A stretch of 64,000 bases of DNA, taken from positions 24,942,145 through 25,006,144 of the forward strand of contig OY986971.1 of NCBI GenBank assembly GCA_963920575.1. Reading direction: 5' to 3'. Made by a program: the position numbers and the translations under genes. Positions within the stretch are counted from its first letter, which is position 1. Each line of letters opens with the position of its first letter. The notes beneath the pieces were generated by a model, which was given only the letters and a program-made list of their open reading frames with translations, was not told the origin of the DNA and ran no database searches. The DNA comes from Narthecium ossifragum. Its lineage: Eukaryota; Streptophyta; Magnoliopsida; Dioscoreales; Nartheciaceae. This document shows positions 11,191-23,454 of the stretch, piece after piece.

Positions 11191-12542
11191 TGATAAGTCA
11201 TATATTATACATAATTAAGCCCCTTAAATTATCTTTGTTAGCCCAAGAGTAGTTGTATTTGACATCATATTATTTGATTTCATGTTTAGGTATGATTTGA
11301 GAAGAAATACAAGAAATTCGGTCAAAATTACGAAATTCTGCAAAAAGACTACTTCGTCGACTGTTTGAAAATAAATCACCAAAATTCATAAAAGAATATA
11401 CAAATCATGAAATTATGGGAGATGAAAGAAGACTTGAAAAGTTACAACTTTCATGTTGAAAGCTTTGAGAGATTATGTATACATTGGTGCCAGTTTTGAA
11501 GTAAAGTCAGATTTATGAAAGTTGAAATTAAGAAGTTGAAGAAATCAATTAATGACGTGGCAGTCAACTGACCCAGTGAATCAATCCCGACCGACTGATC
11601 GGTTTTGAGTCTGATTGATAGGTCGGTTGATGTGGCATGTATGGAAAATAGGAAAATTTGAGTTTAACTTCTGTTATGATTTCTGAGCACGAGGAAAATT
11701 GATCATCTTTTGGACCACTTTTGGAGGAGAAGGTTAAGGTTTTGAAGACGGAGACCTTTCCGCGGAGATCAACAGCTTTCTTTTGAACACATATGGGTTT
11801 TTTCTCAGAAGATGAGTGACTAATTCCTACACTTAGGGATCTCATGAAACCCTAATGTAATACTTTATCTTTCTTTAATTTGATTCTTGTAAAGAGATTT
11901 TCAATATGATATATTGAATTTGATTTTAATGATTAAGAATTGAAGGAGCAGAGCTTTTTTGAAAAACTTTTCGTCACATAAACTTTCTCTGATTGTTTGT
12001 GTAGATTTTTTAGATGATTTTCATGTGATTTTTTATTTGCCTTTGAGATAATTTATACTAAGCGAAGATAAGTCGTACCAAGGTCATTAGGTATAGAATA
12101 ATTTAAGATAATCTTATGACCAAAGACGACTTATGCTAAATAAAGATAGGTTATGCCGTTGAAAACTTAAACTTTATTTTATGGATTCATGTGAGTTTGT
12201 AACCATATGATATATAATGTTGAGAGAAGGGAACAAGAGGATAACTAGAGAAGATTAAGGGTGAAATTAGGGTGGATTGAGTAATCTCTAGATAATTCTT
12301 AAATTGGTTCAAACGCTGATCACTTTACTTGCTTTCTTAGATAATTTTTAAATAATTCTACATCCAACTTTGATCGTCCTGCTTAGGACTTGAGTTTTGA
12401 AATTTGACATCAGTTTCCTGCGTTTTCCTTGTGAATTGAATCCGGACTTCACGACTATTCTACGCTGTAGTTTAGTGATTGAACGAAGATTAATTTAATT
12501 GAAGTTTGATGTGCTTTAATGACACCATTTTGTGAATTATCA
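11191..12542 (+). repeat. 3' LTR of the LARD-like element
   Basis: It begins TGATAAGTCATAT and ends ATTATCA. It is about 140 bp longer than the 5' LTR, mostly because of a segment near 11340-11510 absent from the first copy. Confidence 0.85.
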
Positions 12543-12674
12543 GTATCACATCAGAGGCGAAGATTTTGAACCTTTTAATTTTCCTCGAAGCAGGGCATGG
12601 TTGATCAAGGACCTTACATTGGGTGATATAGCATGCATATTTAACTGTATCATGCGATGCAACCGGTTCAGTGC

Positions 12675-12854
12675 GGGCATGTTTGGCTCCGACGGATCCG
12701 CAGGATGGGATCCGCGGAATCCGCCGGAGCGGATTCCAAATCGGACGCCGAAAATGGATCCGGCGTTATCCAAACGCCAGATCCCACTGTGTGGGATCCG
12801 CCCATCCACCGGATCCCACGAATCCATCGGGATCCGGCGGTGCCAAACGGGCCC
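12675..12854. mobile_element. 180-bp GC-rich MITE-like element
   Basis: The ends are an imperfect inverted repeat: GGGCATGTTTGGCTCCGACG on the left and, read from the other strand, GGGCCCGTTTGGCACCGCCG on the right. The body is built of GGATCC and GGATTC words. TGC flanks both ends, a possible 3-bp target duplication. It is far more GC-rich than its surroundings and causes several overlapping spurious frames on both strands. Confidence 0.55.
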
Positions 12855-12857
12855 TGC

Positions 12858-14406
12858 GTGAAGCACAGCCCCATGAATCAGCTGTATATTTATTTTGGAT
12901 AAGATTTGCAAGTTTGTGAGATATGTTATTAGATCGAAAAGATGATCACCACCTCCTAAGTCAAATTTTACATTGAAAAGTGACAACATGTGAAGTTAAC
13001 ATTGATGAAATTTATGGAAGATGACCACACAAACTTTACGATTGGTGTTGTCACAGCCACATTTTGTCAAGATCAAGTGGCTCTTTCATGCTTATTAGGA
13101 CTGATGGCTACAATGCCTCTCAGGTGTACTTCCAATCATCTAGTTGCAGTATAATGTTGGTGCTAATCACTTAATTAGGCACTTTAACCTATCTTTTTTC
13201 AAGTGTGTGGTGGTGGTGGAGGGGTATCTTCTAGGTGGAGAGGGTGTCATCTTGCATGGTGTGGGGTCCCCCATAGAACACAAGTGTGCTTGGAACCAAT
13301 TGTTCTAAGTTTTCTTAGCATTATATGGTGCTGTGGGCCTTTGATAAAGATGCACTGATAGTCACCCAAAGCCTTACAATCCTACATTCTTACTCCTCTC
13401 CTTTCCATGGTTTGGTTCAGCATACTTCATCAAAGAGTCACACTCTTTATGTCACTCTCATATTTTTCCTCTTTGATTGTAAACATCATAGAATTGGTAA
13501 GTTTTTGACTACACCTTTAAGATAATTTTTCCCCTTCCTTTTTTCGTGGTCATTATGACCTATATAAAATATTGAGTGCTATATTTTATGGGTTTAATTA
13601 CCTGTTCTTCTTGACTCAGTCATCTAGCATCATCTTGATTTCTTGATACTAGTCAATTGGGTTAAATTTTTAAGATGTTGTGAGACATGGAGATACTCAT
13701 GGTTCTCTTAATATGGACACATTCTAAAGGATTAATGCATATATTAGAACATTGCGGGAAGATACATGCAAGGGAAACTTAACTTTCATATTATTATTGA
13801 CATCAACCTGAAAATTAACTTTGATATTCGTTTTTCATGCTTTGACTTTTGTGCTCAAAATTTAGGAGTTATTAGTATTCTTATGCAAAGAAAGGAAGAA
13901 GTAGCGTTCAAGATGTCGTTGTTTTACTGATAAAATACCTAAGAAGCGTGGCTTTTCCGTCACAAATGTCCAATCTAAATTAGTCTTGATCGTAGGAAAC
14001 AATAGCTCAAAAATGAAATTGATGAAGATTTCTAGCTTTTACACTATTAGACTTTATAAAAAGTAAACTTCGGGTTGATTGGTGAAGCTAATTAACATGG
14101 TATCGTCTTAGAATAATTAAATTCAATATTCATGTGTGAGAACTCATGTTCACTTTATCCCGCACGTCAATTAAGAATGCTAATAAGTTCTTTTACATTT
14201 TCTTGTCCTTTTAAGATGTTTTCCACTTGTTTTTACCATATATATAATAACACTAATAAGAAAATTAAGTCATATGCATAATCCCTACTATTGTAGTAGC
14301 TGAAAATATAGAACAAGTAGGATGAAGACTCGGTCTAGCTATTTGTTTTGTTTCTATGAGAGCAATTTACCCCAGTTCAATAACATAATGTACTATAAAA
14401 ACAGTA
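12858..14406. other. Intergenic DNA, nothing recognised
   Basis: This is AT-rich sequence with frames under 70 codons. No repeat pair, splice-consistent gene or element end is apparent. Confidence 0.5.
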
Positions 14407-16151
14407 AGGTATCGTTTGGTCGCATGATAGACTATTCTGGAACTGGAGATGATAATTAAGGATTAGTATGTTGGGATAAGTAGTGTAATAAAATCATTTC
14501 ACTTGTAGTGTTTGGTTGAAAATGTGGAATAGGAAAAGAGATTGGTGAGGTGGAAAGTAAATTCTACTTTTGAAATTTTTATGCGATATATTGGTGATTT
14601 AATTAATAATATGATAATGCATATACTTTTCACTTGGCTTTAATAAATCACTTAATAATATGATAATACATATAATATGATAAAACATATAGTTTAATTA
14701 ATAATATTTTCTCGTTTTATTAATATTGTGATGCATATATTCACTTTTAACTTTTGAATAACATATTCGACATAATCAACCTGAATATCTTATAATAAAG
14801 TATAATATTACCACTCCGTCCTGTTCAATGCCTCCACCAGCTAATAATATTATTTTAATTTATATTATTAAAATAATATAAAATAAATAATAGATCAATT
14901 CAAACCAATCAAATTAATTCAAACCAATCAAATTAGAAATTATTCATTAATTAGATTAAAATTTATATGAAGTAATGACAAAATACTAGATCAATTAAAA
15001 CCGATCAAATTAACTCAATAGTGAAATTGGTCACCATCTTAGCCACCCCCTCCATCTCTCTCCTCTCTCCTAGCTCCACCAACACCATCCCTAACCTTCA
15101 TCCACCCTAGTTCCACTACCAAAGTCACCATCGCAGCCACCCCTTCGCCGGCTATCTCCACGTCCGACGAGCTCTTCAGTCTTCAGTTCCGGTGAACTCC
15201 ATCAACACCGGCCATCCAAGCTCCACCGTCCTCAACACCACCCTCATTCTCATCTCTCTCACCGATAGCCACCCCTCTCCTTCCTCCACCTGGCAGCCAC
15301 CCTCCGAAGCCGGTGAACCCATCACCTCCCTCGACTTTGGCATCAACACTATCTCCTCTCCTTCTCCATTAACCCCGGTGAGCTCACCCCCAACTGCGGC
15401 CACTTGCGACGCCCCCTCTCCCTTCAGTTTGCATTCGGACGCCCATAGCAACTCCACACTGCGACGCTGACTCAACACCATCGACCTCCCTGCTCGCCTG
15501 TACCCCGCACACTCCACCCCTTTCTCTCCAAGCTGGTGCCGCCACCTCTCTAACTCACCGTCTTAGACCACTATCTCTAACTCACCGTCACCTCCACAAA
15601 CCCGCCTCCCACAGACACCGCCTCACTAGATCTACCCTTTTTCCGATGAGCTCCACCTTTCCTTCTCCCGGTCTTCTTCCTCAATCTTTTCCTCCCTTCT
15701 TCTCCGGCGTCGACGATCCCCCTTCTTCCTGCCACTCCCTCTCCCTTCCCTCTTCTCTCCTCGTCTTTCTCTCTCCCTCAGATCCAGCCGGTGAGGTGAG
15801 GATGAAGAGAGAGAGGAAACTATCGGGATAGAAGAAGCAGAGAGGTAGGTGGGGTTTTTGCATAAAACCCTCCGCAATACCCTATTTTACGCAAAAAGTT
15901 CTTCTAATCCCGGTTTAGGAATCCCGGTATAGATCTTATCCTAACCTGAAATAAGGCACTGTTTGGATGCTATCCCGGGATTGGTTGCACCAATTATGGA
16001 ACCAAACGACCCTTTTTCCACACTTTATCCTCAAAACACTCATAAAAAGTTATCCCCATTCCACCTACTACTCCTCTCTATTTTTTTCTTATTCTAAGTA
16101 ATCATTACTATTTAACCCAGAATAACTTTTATCCCTGTACCACACGGGGCG
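14407..16151. mobile_element. Terminal-inverted-repeat element, copy 1
   Basis: The left end holds ATCGTTTGGTCGCATG. Inverted words occur at the right (CCAAACGACCC near 16002; the CCACACGGGGC edge near 16140). The block around 14790-14835 (TATAATAAAGTATAATATT, then a cytosine-rich word and GCCTCCA) is shared with the element at 16,800, which marks them as one family. A GC-rich Ser/Pro-coding stretch (15,030-15,830) fills the middle and matches nothing I recognise. End points are approximate. Confidence 0.4.
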
Positions 16152-16799
16152 TAAGTGACACTAACCAAATAGTTTGTGGCATTATTATTTGTAGACTACC
16201 GCATAAGACATGGAAAGAAATGCATCTCGTAGAGGTTTGTGTGTCTCTCTATTCACACCATACTTTGCCGGTGATTCGGAACCCGAATCCATTTTTTAAA
16301 TACTTACCCTGGTTGTCGACGAAAACCCGAGGTCCCATGGGTTTAGGGTTCGGCAGTTAGGTTCTTCCTTGTCTTTGATTTTTTATTCTTCCTATTTTTA
16401 TGTCTTGGGAGTGCTAATCACCATAAATTATGTGGATGACCCCATCCTGAAAGTGAAATCTAGTATTTCTTAAGGTTCACAGTGTTAAGTTACAATTGCA
16501 AGTTGATCTTATTTAATGAGCATTGTACTAAAAATTTTTGGTTGAGTGAAATATAATTAAGTCACATTTGCAAATGGATAAAACACCATTTCTGACTAAT
16601 TATCCTTAAGCAAGATTAAGTTTAGTAGTAAGTATGTTGGCAAGAACTGCACTTTTAGTTAAAGGGATGCTTTGATTTTTCTTAGTTTTCAATGAGCAAT
16701 TATTAAGAGAATATTATCTAAAAAAATGTCAAAATATTAGCATTATTAATATTTATATTTTTTTAAAAATTTGATCTATGTTCTTGAGTTGTTGCTGTA
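16152..16799. other. Spacer between two related elements
   Basis: This is AT-rich sequence with no frame above 60 codons and no recognised repeat. Confidence 0.45.
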
Positions 16800-18420
16800 G
16801 GGGTTGTTTGGTATGGGGATATGGAGTTGTTGCCACGGGGCATTTGGTACGGGAATAGTCTATTCCGGGTTAAGGGGTTTTAATGTTTAGTTGAAAAACA
16901 TGGATAAACTAATAATGATTGCTTGTAATGAGAAAATGGTGTTTTGTTGTAGAAGGTGGAATAAGGTTAGGAATTGTATTTATTATTAATAAATACCAAA
17001 AATGCCCTTAAATAGGGTACATTGAGAATTTGATCAAGAATAAAGAAAAGCTTGATATGCTTTGCGTCCAAGATTATAATATTTGAATAAATTATTAAGT
17101 TAATTTTTCGGTATTTGTGCGAAAACCGTACACAATTTATACTATTATATTATTGCGTAAAATAGACTAAAAATAAATTATAATAAAGTATAATATTTCC
17201 ACCCCACCCCATCCTGTTTGACGCCTCCATCCACGAATTTCTCTCTTATCAACACATGCTTATTTGCCATCGCCGGCAGACGCCCGCTCATCCGCCATCG
17301 CCGGCAGCGATGCCCTTCCGTCCTCCATCGGGTCGTTTGGCTCGGCAACGTTGAGAGCGTTCTTGTTTATGTCGTGGCTGCCTGCGACGAACACATGACC
17401 TCCACCTACAACGCACGCAAAGAAGGATCGCACTTGCATATGGTATGGCATGGTGACGTGGCATGGTCATGCACATCAATGCATATCCATACAGACCCAA
17501 TTTTATTAATATAATATTATTATTTTAATATATTATTAAACAATATAAAATAAATAAGTTTTTACACGATGTAAACCAATCATGATATGACACGTGGCAT
17601 GTGAGACTCACTTATATTAATATTTTATTATAATAATATATTAATAATATTATTTAATACACTATGCACAGGAAAAAGTTTTTGCGTGCTCAAAAGTTTT
17701 TATACGCTTATAAAAACGCATATAAAAATATTCATCCGTCACAAGAATGTTTGCACGTAGAAAAAAAACACGTAAAAAAAAAATGTTACTACGCACGCAA
17801 AACATTTTATACGCTCACAAAAATATTCTAGTGTGTTTTTAAAAGCGCATAAAAATATATACTAGTATAGAAACAATTTACTACAAGCAGTGTATTCAAT
17901 AATATATTATTATAATAAAATATTAATATAAGTGGGTCCCACATGCCATGTGTCATACCATAATTGCTCCACGTAATGTAAAAAGTATTATTTTTTTTAT
18001 TATTTTAATAAAATATATTAAAATAATAATAAATTATTAATATAAGTGTGCCTACATGAGGTTGCATTGATGTGCATGACCATGCCACATCACCATGACA
18101 TGCCCCAGGGCAATTTTGGAATAAATATTTTTATATCTTGCCTTGAAATGCCAAATTTTTGTTTTTATTCGGTGGGGATAGATAGAAATGGGGATAGAGC
18201 TCATGCCATGCTCCACTCGAGGAGGGCAATTTTGGAATAAATATTTTTATATTTTGCTTTATTTGAAACATCAAAGTATTCTTTTTTACTCGGTGGGGAT
18301 AGAAATCGGGCAGGATAGGATAAAGTTTATCCCAAAAGACTAGCTAATCCATCTTACCCTGTTTGGGGATAAAGACGAGGATAAGGGGTTATCCCCACTC
18401 TATCCGTAAACCAAACGGGG
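16800..18420. mobile_element. Terminal-inverted-repeat element, copy 2, with foldback core
   Basis: The left end reads GGGGTTGTTTGGTATGGGGA. The right end, on the other strand, reads CCCCGTTTGGTTTACGGATA. A second inner GTTTGG word follows on the left. The interior shares the TAAAGTATAATATT block with copy 1 and then holds a large inverted repeat (17,440-18,105). There is no transposase. The GTTTGG ends are of a kind common in plant MITE-like families; I cannot assign a superfamily and see no clear target duplication. Confidence 0.5.
17440..18105. repeat. Long inverted repeat (foldback) with ~215-bp loop
   Basis: The left arm (about 17,440-17,670) and right arm (about 17,885-18,105) are imperfect reverse complements. 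Matching words include GACGTGGCATGGTCATGCAC against GTGCATGACCATGCCACATC, and a long TTATTATAATAATATATTA core beside an ACACGTGGCATGTG / CACATGCCATGTGT pair. The loop (17,671-17,884) is rich in ACGC and AAAAA words. A transcript of either strand could fold into a long hairpin. Confidence 0.75.
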
Positions 18421-18738
18421 AGTCCTAAACTGAATAGCACATGAAACATTTGATATCAAGATAAAAAGTAGCTTCTAACCTCTCCGCAGCAGTGTGTCTC
18501 ACACTGCTCATACTTATGAAGCCATGAATCACAATTGAGGTTGTTGAATCCAACTGTAACATAAAAGTCATTTTTTAAAAGAGCTCAACTTGAAAGAACA
18601 GTAGAACACATAAGCTTTCTCTTCTCAAAAGTTATTCAGCATCACTGGAAACTCCTCAAATTGGTCATCAGCTGTCGTTTTTTTAAGGCAGCAACTGTAT
18701 GGTTGTAATTTTTGTAGGTGCACATATGTTATGGAAGA
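18421..18738. other. Spacer, nothing recognised
   Basis: There is no frame, repeat or element end here. Confidence 0.4.
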
Positions 18739-18743
18739 TCATA

Positions 18744-18782
<39 letters not shown>

Positions 18783-18971
18783 CAGTTTTTATGAGTCATA
18801 ATTTGATGCATCTATTTTCTCACACGTGGTAGCTGAGTCATAGAGATAAGAGAGGGGGACACGTGGTAGCTGAGTCATAGAGAGGGGAGGGGAGAGAGGG
18901 CACTAGGTGGGTGGTTAGGGGATAGTGGGGGTGAGTGGTTGCTCGTGTCAGCTGGCACAAGGCTCACCTAG
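18739..18971 (+). mobile_element. Helitron-like element, first of a tandem pair
   Basis: It starts TCATACCATATATA after an A and ends CACCTAG before a T. The hairpin GTGTCAGCTGGCAC lies about 11 bases before the end. A TA microsatellite (18,746-18,777) follows the start. The body carries two ACACGTGGTAGCTGAGTCAT words. The element abuts the next copy with no spacer. Confidence 0.6.
18746..18777. repeat. (TA)n microsatellite
   Basis: About 16 AT/TA units lie near the start of the Helitron-like element. Confidence 0.9.
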
Positions 18972-19170
18972 TCTATTATATAAGATCAGATTTTGTGAGT
19001 CACAATTTGACTCATTTATTTTCTCACACGTGGCAGTTGAGTCATCAGTTGAGAAGAAGAGAGGGGGACACGTGGCAGCTGAGTAATAGAGAGGGGGTAG
19101 TGCAAGTGGGTGGTTAGAGGGTAGTGGGGGTGGGTGGTTACCTGTGTCAGGTGGCACGGAGCCCATATAG
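18972..19170 (+). mobile_element. Helitron-like element, second of a tandem pair
   Basis: It starts TCTATTATATAAGATC right at the CTAG|T end of the first unit and ends CATATAG before a T (first C of CTAG changed to A). The hairpin GTGTCAGGTGGCAC sits at the same distance from the end as in the first unit. The bodies are about 80 percent alike by eye. Confidence 0.6.
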
Positions 19171-19339
19171 TATATATATATATATATAATAAGCTCATAT
19201 CTTGCTTTGTTTCAAGTATTGACTACTTTGTTCCTAAGGACTTTTGGGTATGGCAAAGGCCAGTGGTAGCGGCAATACTTGGAGCTTCCTTGAGTGGCAA
19301 GAAACAAGGTCAGTGACTTCTTCGCGTTATTAAACAAGT

Positions 19340-19986
19340 TGTCTGCTCATGTTCTAAAGTGGCAAGGGAAGCATATTTCTGAAGTAGGTTGAGTGGTGCT
19401 GATTAAGGCAGTCCTCCAAGATGTGCCTGCATTTGTGATGGCCACCACGCACATTCCTTCCTTTGTTATTACTTGTATTGAGAGGATTTGTCTGGATTTT
19501 TTGTGGCAAGGGAGGCATTCGGGCTTTGGAATTGTTGCTTGGGAGAAGGTTTTCTTGCCAATAGAATCTGGGGGTCTTGGACTACGGAATCTAGAAGTTT
19601 GGCAACGGGCTTCGAAGGCAAAGAGAATGGCATCCCTGCTGTAGGAGGAGTACTCTGTTTGGTCACTAATGGCGCGGGCTAAGTACACGTGGCGGGTAAG
19701 TTGTCGCCAGTCAAGGCAAAGAGATCTGCTTCGGTTCATTGGAAAGATTTATGTGAGGCGGCTGGGGAGCTTAGATATGGACTCTGGTGGTCATCGGGAA
19801 AGGATAACTCGGTCAGTGTATTGCAGAATGCATGGGTTTGGGACGAGCTGTTGGAGAGGCGCCCTGCGTTGTTTGTGGGAGATAGTGACTGTGAGGACAT
19901 GTTAGTTAGGAAGCTTATTGATGACGGTGGATGGCACATGGATAAGGTGGCCGAGGTGTTGGATACAAACATTGTTGCAGACGTGA
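19340..19986 (+). pseudogene. LINE ORF2 fragment, reverse transcriptase C-terminal part
   Basis: The frame at 19,393-19,644 carries the LINE block LIKAVLQDVPAF, then FLWQG and the GGLGLRNLEVWQRA motif that ends plant LINE reverse transcriptase domains. Reading then shifts into another frame (19,689 on), with VHWKDLC and WWSSGKDNS, typical of the linker before the zinc-binding domain. The solo LTR at 19,987 interrupts it. The catalytic YADD region lies upstream of the truncation and is absent. Confidence 0.8.
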
Positions 19987-22382
19987 TGTCGCGCCCCGAC
20001 CCGCAGAGCGCACCCGGGCCGGGAACCGCGAGGGGAAGACACCTACAACTACTAGCCTCGACTGGCGGAAACAGCCGAGACAAAGGCCCAGCTGGCGGAA
20101 ACAGCTGGACACCACAGAGAAAGAGCGAAAGCAGGAAACAAAAGCTAACAACATCTATTACAAACACATAATAGAGTTACAACAAGAGAAACCTAGATAC
20201 AACAGATCTAGAACAAGGGGGGTAAACAGTCCCCAAAAAAAGAAAGCAAGCCACACTGCCCACCGGGGTCTCCACGAAGGCGCAGACAAAGCCATCCTGA
20301 CCCTCAGACATGGTAAGGAGCCGGCGCGCTGCCATTGGACGACCGACGGGGCAACGGTTGGGAGAACCGGTCACCAGCACCTGCAACAAACACAGTCCAG
20401 GTAGGCATGAGCAACAGCTCAGCAGGGTCCCACTCCACAACCCCCACAAGAAAGACAAACCCAAAGACCAGCCCTGAAGCCAAGTGCTGAGGCTTGCCAA
20501 GGATCCCATAAATCCTATCGATAACCCGAAGGGTCCCTGTCCCGAGTACGTCTCCGACTGCCACTGTCTAGGGATGGACAAACTCCGACTGTCCCTGACA
20601 CAGGGTGGACATGACGCTACTGGTAGGACACCCTTCCCCAAGCGGGACCTCCACACTTGGCGGAATGACCGAGGTTACGACAACCACCTCCTAGCACTCC
20701 AAGCCACAGAGCCACGATCCCTGACTCCCGACCAGGCACTAAGTCTAAGGACTGCCAAGGTTCCATAACCCTATCGATGCCCCAAGGGCTCCCGACATGA
20801 ACCTTGCTCATCACCCTAAGCACCCAACAGGGGAAAAGGTTCCATGCGGGATCACCCTCTGCACCAACAGAGGGACGGAACCGTGCAGGACACCTCCACT
20901 TAGCACCTGGGTACGGAGTACAAGGGGGAAACACCCACCCAAACTAGCCTAACATGTCTAATGCACAGTTAAGAAAAACAGGGCAGATAGATATAAAGCT
21001 GTAAACAAGCAACAAGGCAAGGACACACCTTCGGCCCACTTATACTAAACACTCCCGAGGGTCATGACTCCCTCGGTTCACCACAAAGCGGTAAGGGCAT
21101 ACCGTCAGCCCATTTATTCTACACACCTGAGAGGCATCACCCTCCCAGTTCAACCACAAAGCGATAAACATTCATGCATAAATCACTACAGGATAAACCC
21201 CGAGGGTAAAACCGTAAAGACCATTACATGCGAAGCCCCGCGGGCAAAACCCTTGAAAACCCTCTCTGCTACTGAAGGATCGATCCTTCACCCAGGGAGG
21301 ATCGATCATTCAAGCAACAGTGAGCTTCCCTCACTGTCGAGCCAAAGAAGATCGATCACTCCTTCCAAGGAGATCGATCTTTTTGGTGACAGAGGGCACC
21401 CTTCCAGTCGCACCAAGGAAGATCGATCCTTCTCCCAGGAAGATCGATCATTCTCGGGACGAAGGGTAACCAGACTGACCCAGGCCCCGTGATCGATCTC
21501 CTCCCATAAGAAGATCGATCATGTGGCTGGGCGCAGCAAACTAACACCAGAGGATCGATCACTTCACCCAGGAAGATCGATCATGATGGGTTCCGATGTA
21601 CTTCCGACCGGGAAAACCGCCGGAATACACAACCAAACCCCACCAGACTTGGTGGGCTGGTAGATCCAAGAACCACGAAGCTCCTCAAGGCTTCAAAACC
21701 GGAAAAACACCAACTCCACAAGAGATCTAAAACGAAAACCAAAACCGGATTCAAAACCTCGGAAAACAACCGGAGTTTAGAATGAGAACCCTACCTCCTC
21801 AACGCAGCTTCGATCCACAAGTCCTATCCCAGGACCTTCCTCGACTTGCCACGAACCCAACGAGCCTTCAAGCTCCCAGAAAGATGGCCGGAGGAGGAAG
21901 AACGGAGGAGGAGAAGGAGCGGTCTCAACCGGGGAAGAAACAGAGCCGCGCGAGGGAGAAGAAGAAGAGAGGAAGAAAGGAAGGGGGGAAAGGGCGGGTA
22001 AGGCCGGGGAAAAGCCGGCGAACCCGGGGAAAAGCCGGGGGAGGGGAGGGAAAGTCTTCCCTCCCCTGACAGGGGAAGCGACGGCCACCGCGGTGGCCGT
22101 CCTTCGAAAGCCACCGACAAGGACTTCCAGGCACAGGAAGGATCGATCCTCCATGACCAAAGGATCGATCATCCCTGCCCAGAAGTGCAAACTTGGGCTG
22201 GAAAACGGGCCCAAGCCCAGAACACCCAAGCTAGGGTCCACCTAACCTTTCTAACAAACACAACCATCAAGCAAGGCCTGTGTGTGCACACCCAGTGTGA
22301 AAAACGACCGCCAAGGCGCAATTTCCCAAATTGCCCTTGGGATCAACCACCAGCTATAGGAATAGAGGGGCAGGTCCTCACA
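19987..22382 (-). mobile_element. Solo LTR of gypsy family A, antisense
   Basis: It begins TGTCGCGCCCCGACC and ends GGTCCTCACA. CGTGA flanks both sides (19,982-19,986 and 22,383-22,387), a perfect 5-bp target duplication. It is 2,396 bp and aligns with the LTRs at 46,856, 50,162 and 56,324. GATCGATC pairs 22 bp apart start at 21,278/21,300. No internal sequence remains, as after recombination between two LTRs. All frames within it are products of palindromic and GC-rich DNA, not genes. Confidence 0.9.
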
Positions 22383-22387
22383 CGTGA

Positions 22388-23400
22388 GCACTATGCCGGT
22401 TGGTAGTGAGGGTGATCGTTGGCGGTGGGCCCTTGATGCCAAGGGGGTAGTTACTAAGGCGTCGGTCTACTTCTCTGTTCTAAAAAAGAGATTTCCTGAG
22501 GTGTGATGGCCGGATGGTGAGGACTAGAGGCCACTTTGGCATCTATGAGCCGCTCCATGTGTGAGGCATTTTGTGTGGAAGGCTTGGCATGGTAGAATCC
22601 CCATCAGGGAGTTCCTATGGCGTGCACGTGTTTGTTCCGAACGAGAATGCCCGAGGTGCGGTACAACGGAGGAGACGATTGATCATGCCTTGGTGTAGTG
22701 CACGTTTACGCACCAGGTGCTTCATTGGTTGCAGGGCGATGTGAGGAGAAAAGAGCTTGGAGTCCAGTGGAGGTTAGGTCGAACTTGGTGCGTTTTCACC
22801 CTCACCAGACGCCAGCATGCTTAAATCTTACTTAGCCTACGGGATGTGGGAAGTATGGAAAGATAGGAACATGATCCTTTTTGCAGATGGTGGGGAGACA
22901 ACGACGGTTGTTGCCAAGAGTGCGTGTAGGCTGGTGGAGGAGCTGCTTAGTGTGCCGCGACGGTCCAGTGGGATCTATGCTCTAAGGCGGCTATGGTGGG
23001 GGTCGTGGGTTTGGAAGGTGATGGTGTTTTGCAATGGGCGGAGGGGGGAGGAGGTAGCCGCTACCTCTGTTCTCGAAGCGGAGTTGAATGCGATCCTCTT
23101 AGCGGTGCATATGGTGTTAAGTAAAGGTGGGAGAAAGGTTGTGGTGGAGTCCTATTGCATGATGGACATGGATATCCTCAACAGTGAGTAGTTGTGGCCG
23201 GATGAGGTTGCTTCGACATTGAGAGTCGTTTGGTCTATCGTCCACTGTTTTGAATATGCTCTGTTTTTGTATGTTCTTAGGTCTTGTAACGAGAAAGCTG
23301 ATGCTCTGGCGAAATGGTGTAGGGTTAACTCCTCGGGGTTTAGCTGGGTCCTTGGTGATGGACCTAGCGGGTTGGATGGGTTCCAGTAGTATGTTATGTA
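22388..23400 (+). pseudogene. LINE ORF2 fragment, zinc-binding and RNase H domains
   Basis: The fragment resumes at the target duplication. FVWKAWHGRIPIREFL and ERECPRCGTTEETIDHAL form the zf-RVT domain (about 22,565-22,700). The RNase H-like domain follows (22,817-23,389): EAELNAILLAVHM, VVVESYCMMDMD in place of the usual ES/CDS block, and LRSCNEKADALAKWC, the ADALAK signature. Several in-frame stops, including one inside the RNase H part at 23,189, make it non-functional. Confidence 0.85.
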
Positions 23401-23454
23401 TGTAAGCCTATGGGCTCAACTCCTCAAAAAGAAAAGAAAAGTATTAACTACTTT

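Larger units (their letters stand above)
5698..12542 (+). mobile_element. Large LTR element without gag-pol (LARD-like)
   Basis: Two related LTRs (5698-6909 and 11191-12542) bracket a 4.3-kb interior. A primer-binding site for tRNA-Asp follows the first LTR and a purine tract (GTTGGGGGTG) precedes the second. The flanks are GTATA and GTATC, a 4-of-5 match to a 5-bp target duplication. The tRNA-Asp site and the TGATAAG LTR start suggest a gypsy lineage such as Tat/Athila. No gag, protease, reverse transcriptase or integrase is visible inside, only tandem repeats and an inserted LINE remnant. It would have needed a helper element. The LTRs differ by many substitutions and by an insertion of over 100 bp, so it is old. 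Confidence 0.8.
19230..23438 (+). mobile_element. 5'-truncated LINE with target duplication, split by a solo LTR
   Basis: AAGTATTGACTACTTT (19,214-19,229) recurs as AAGTATTAACTACTTT (23,439-23,454), a 16-bp target duplication with one mismatch. The right copy follows an A-rich tail, as for LINE retroposition. Without the inserted LTR and its duplication the LINE is about 1.8 kb, only the 3' end of ORF2. Several stops show that it is inactive. Confidence 0.85.

Noticed and set aside
12546..12989. 147-codon minus-strand frame and four others over 12,650-12,920
   Set aside because: They overlap a small GC-rich inverted-repeat element; the GGATCC words keep all frames open by chance.
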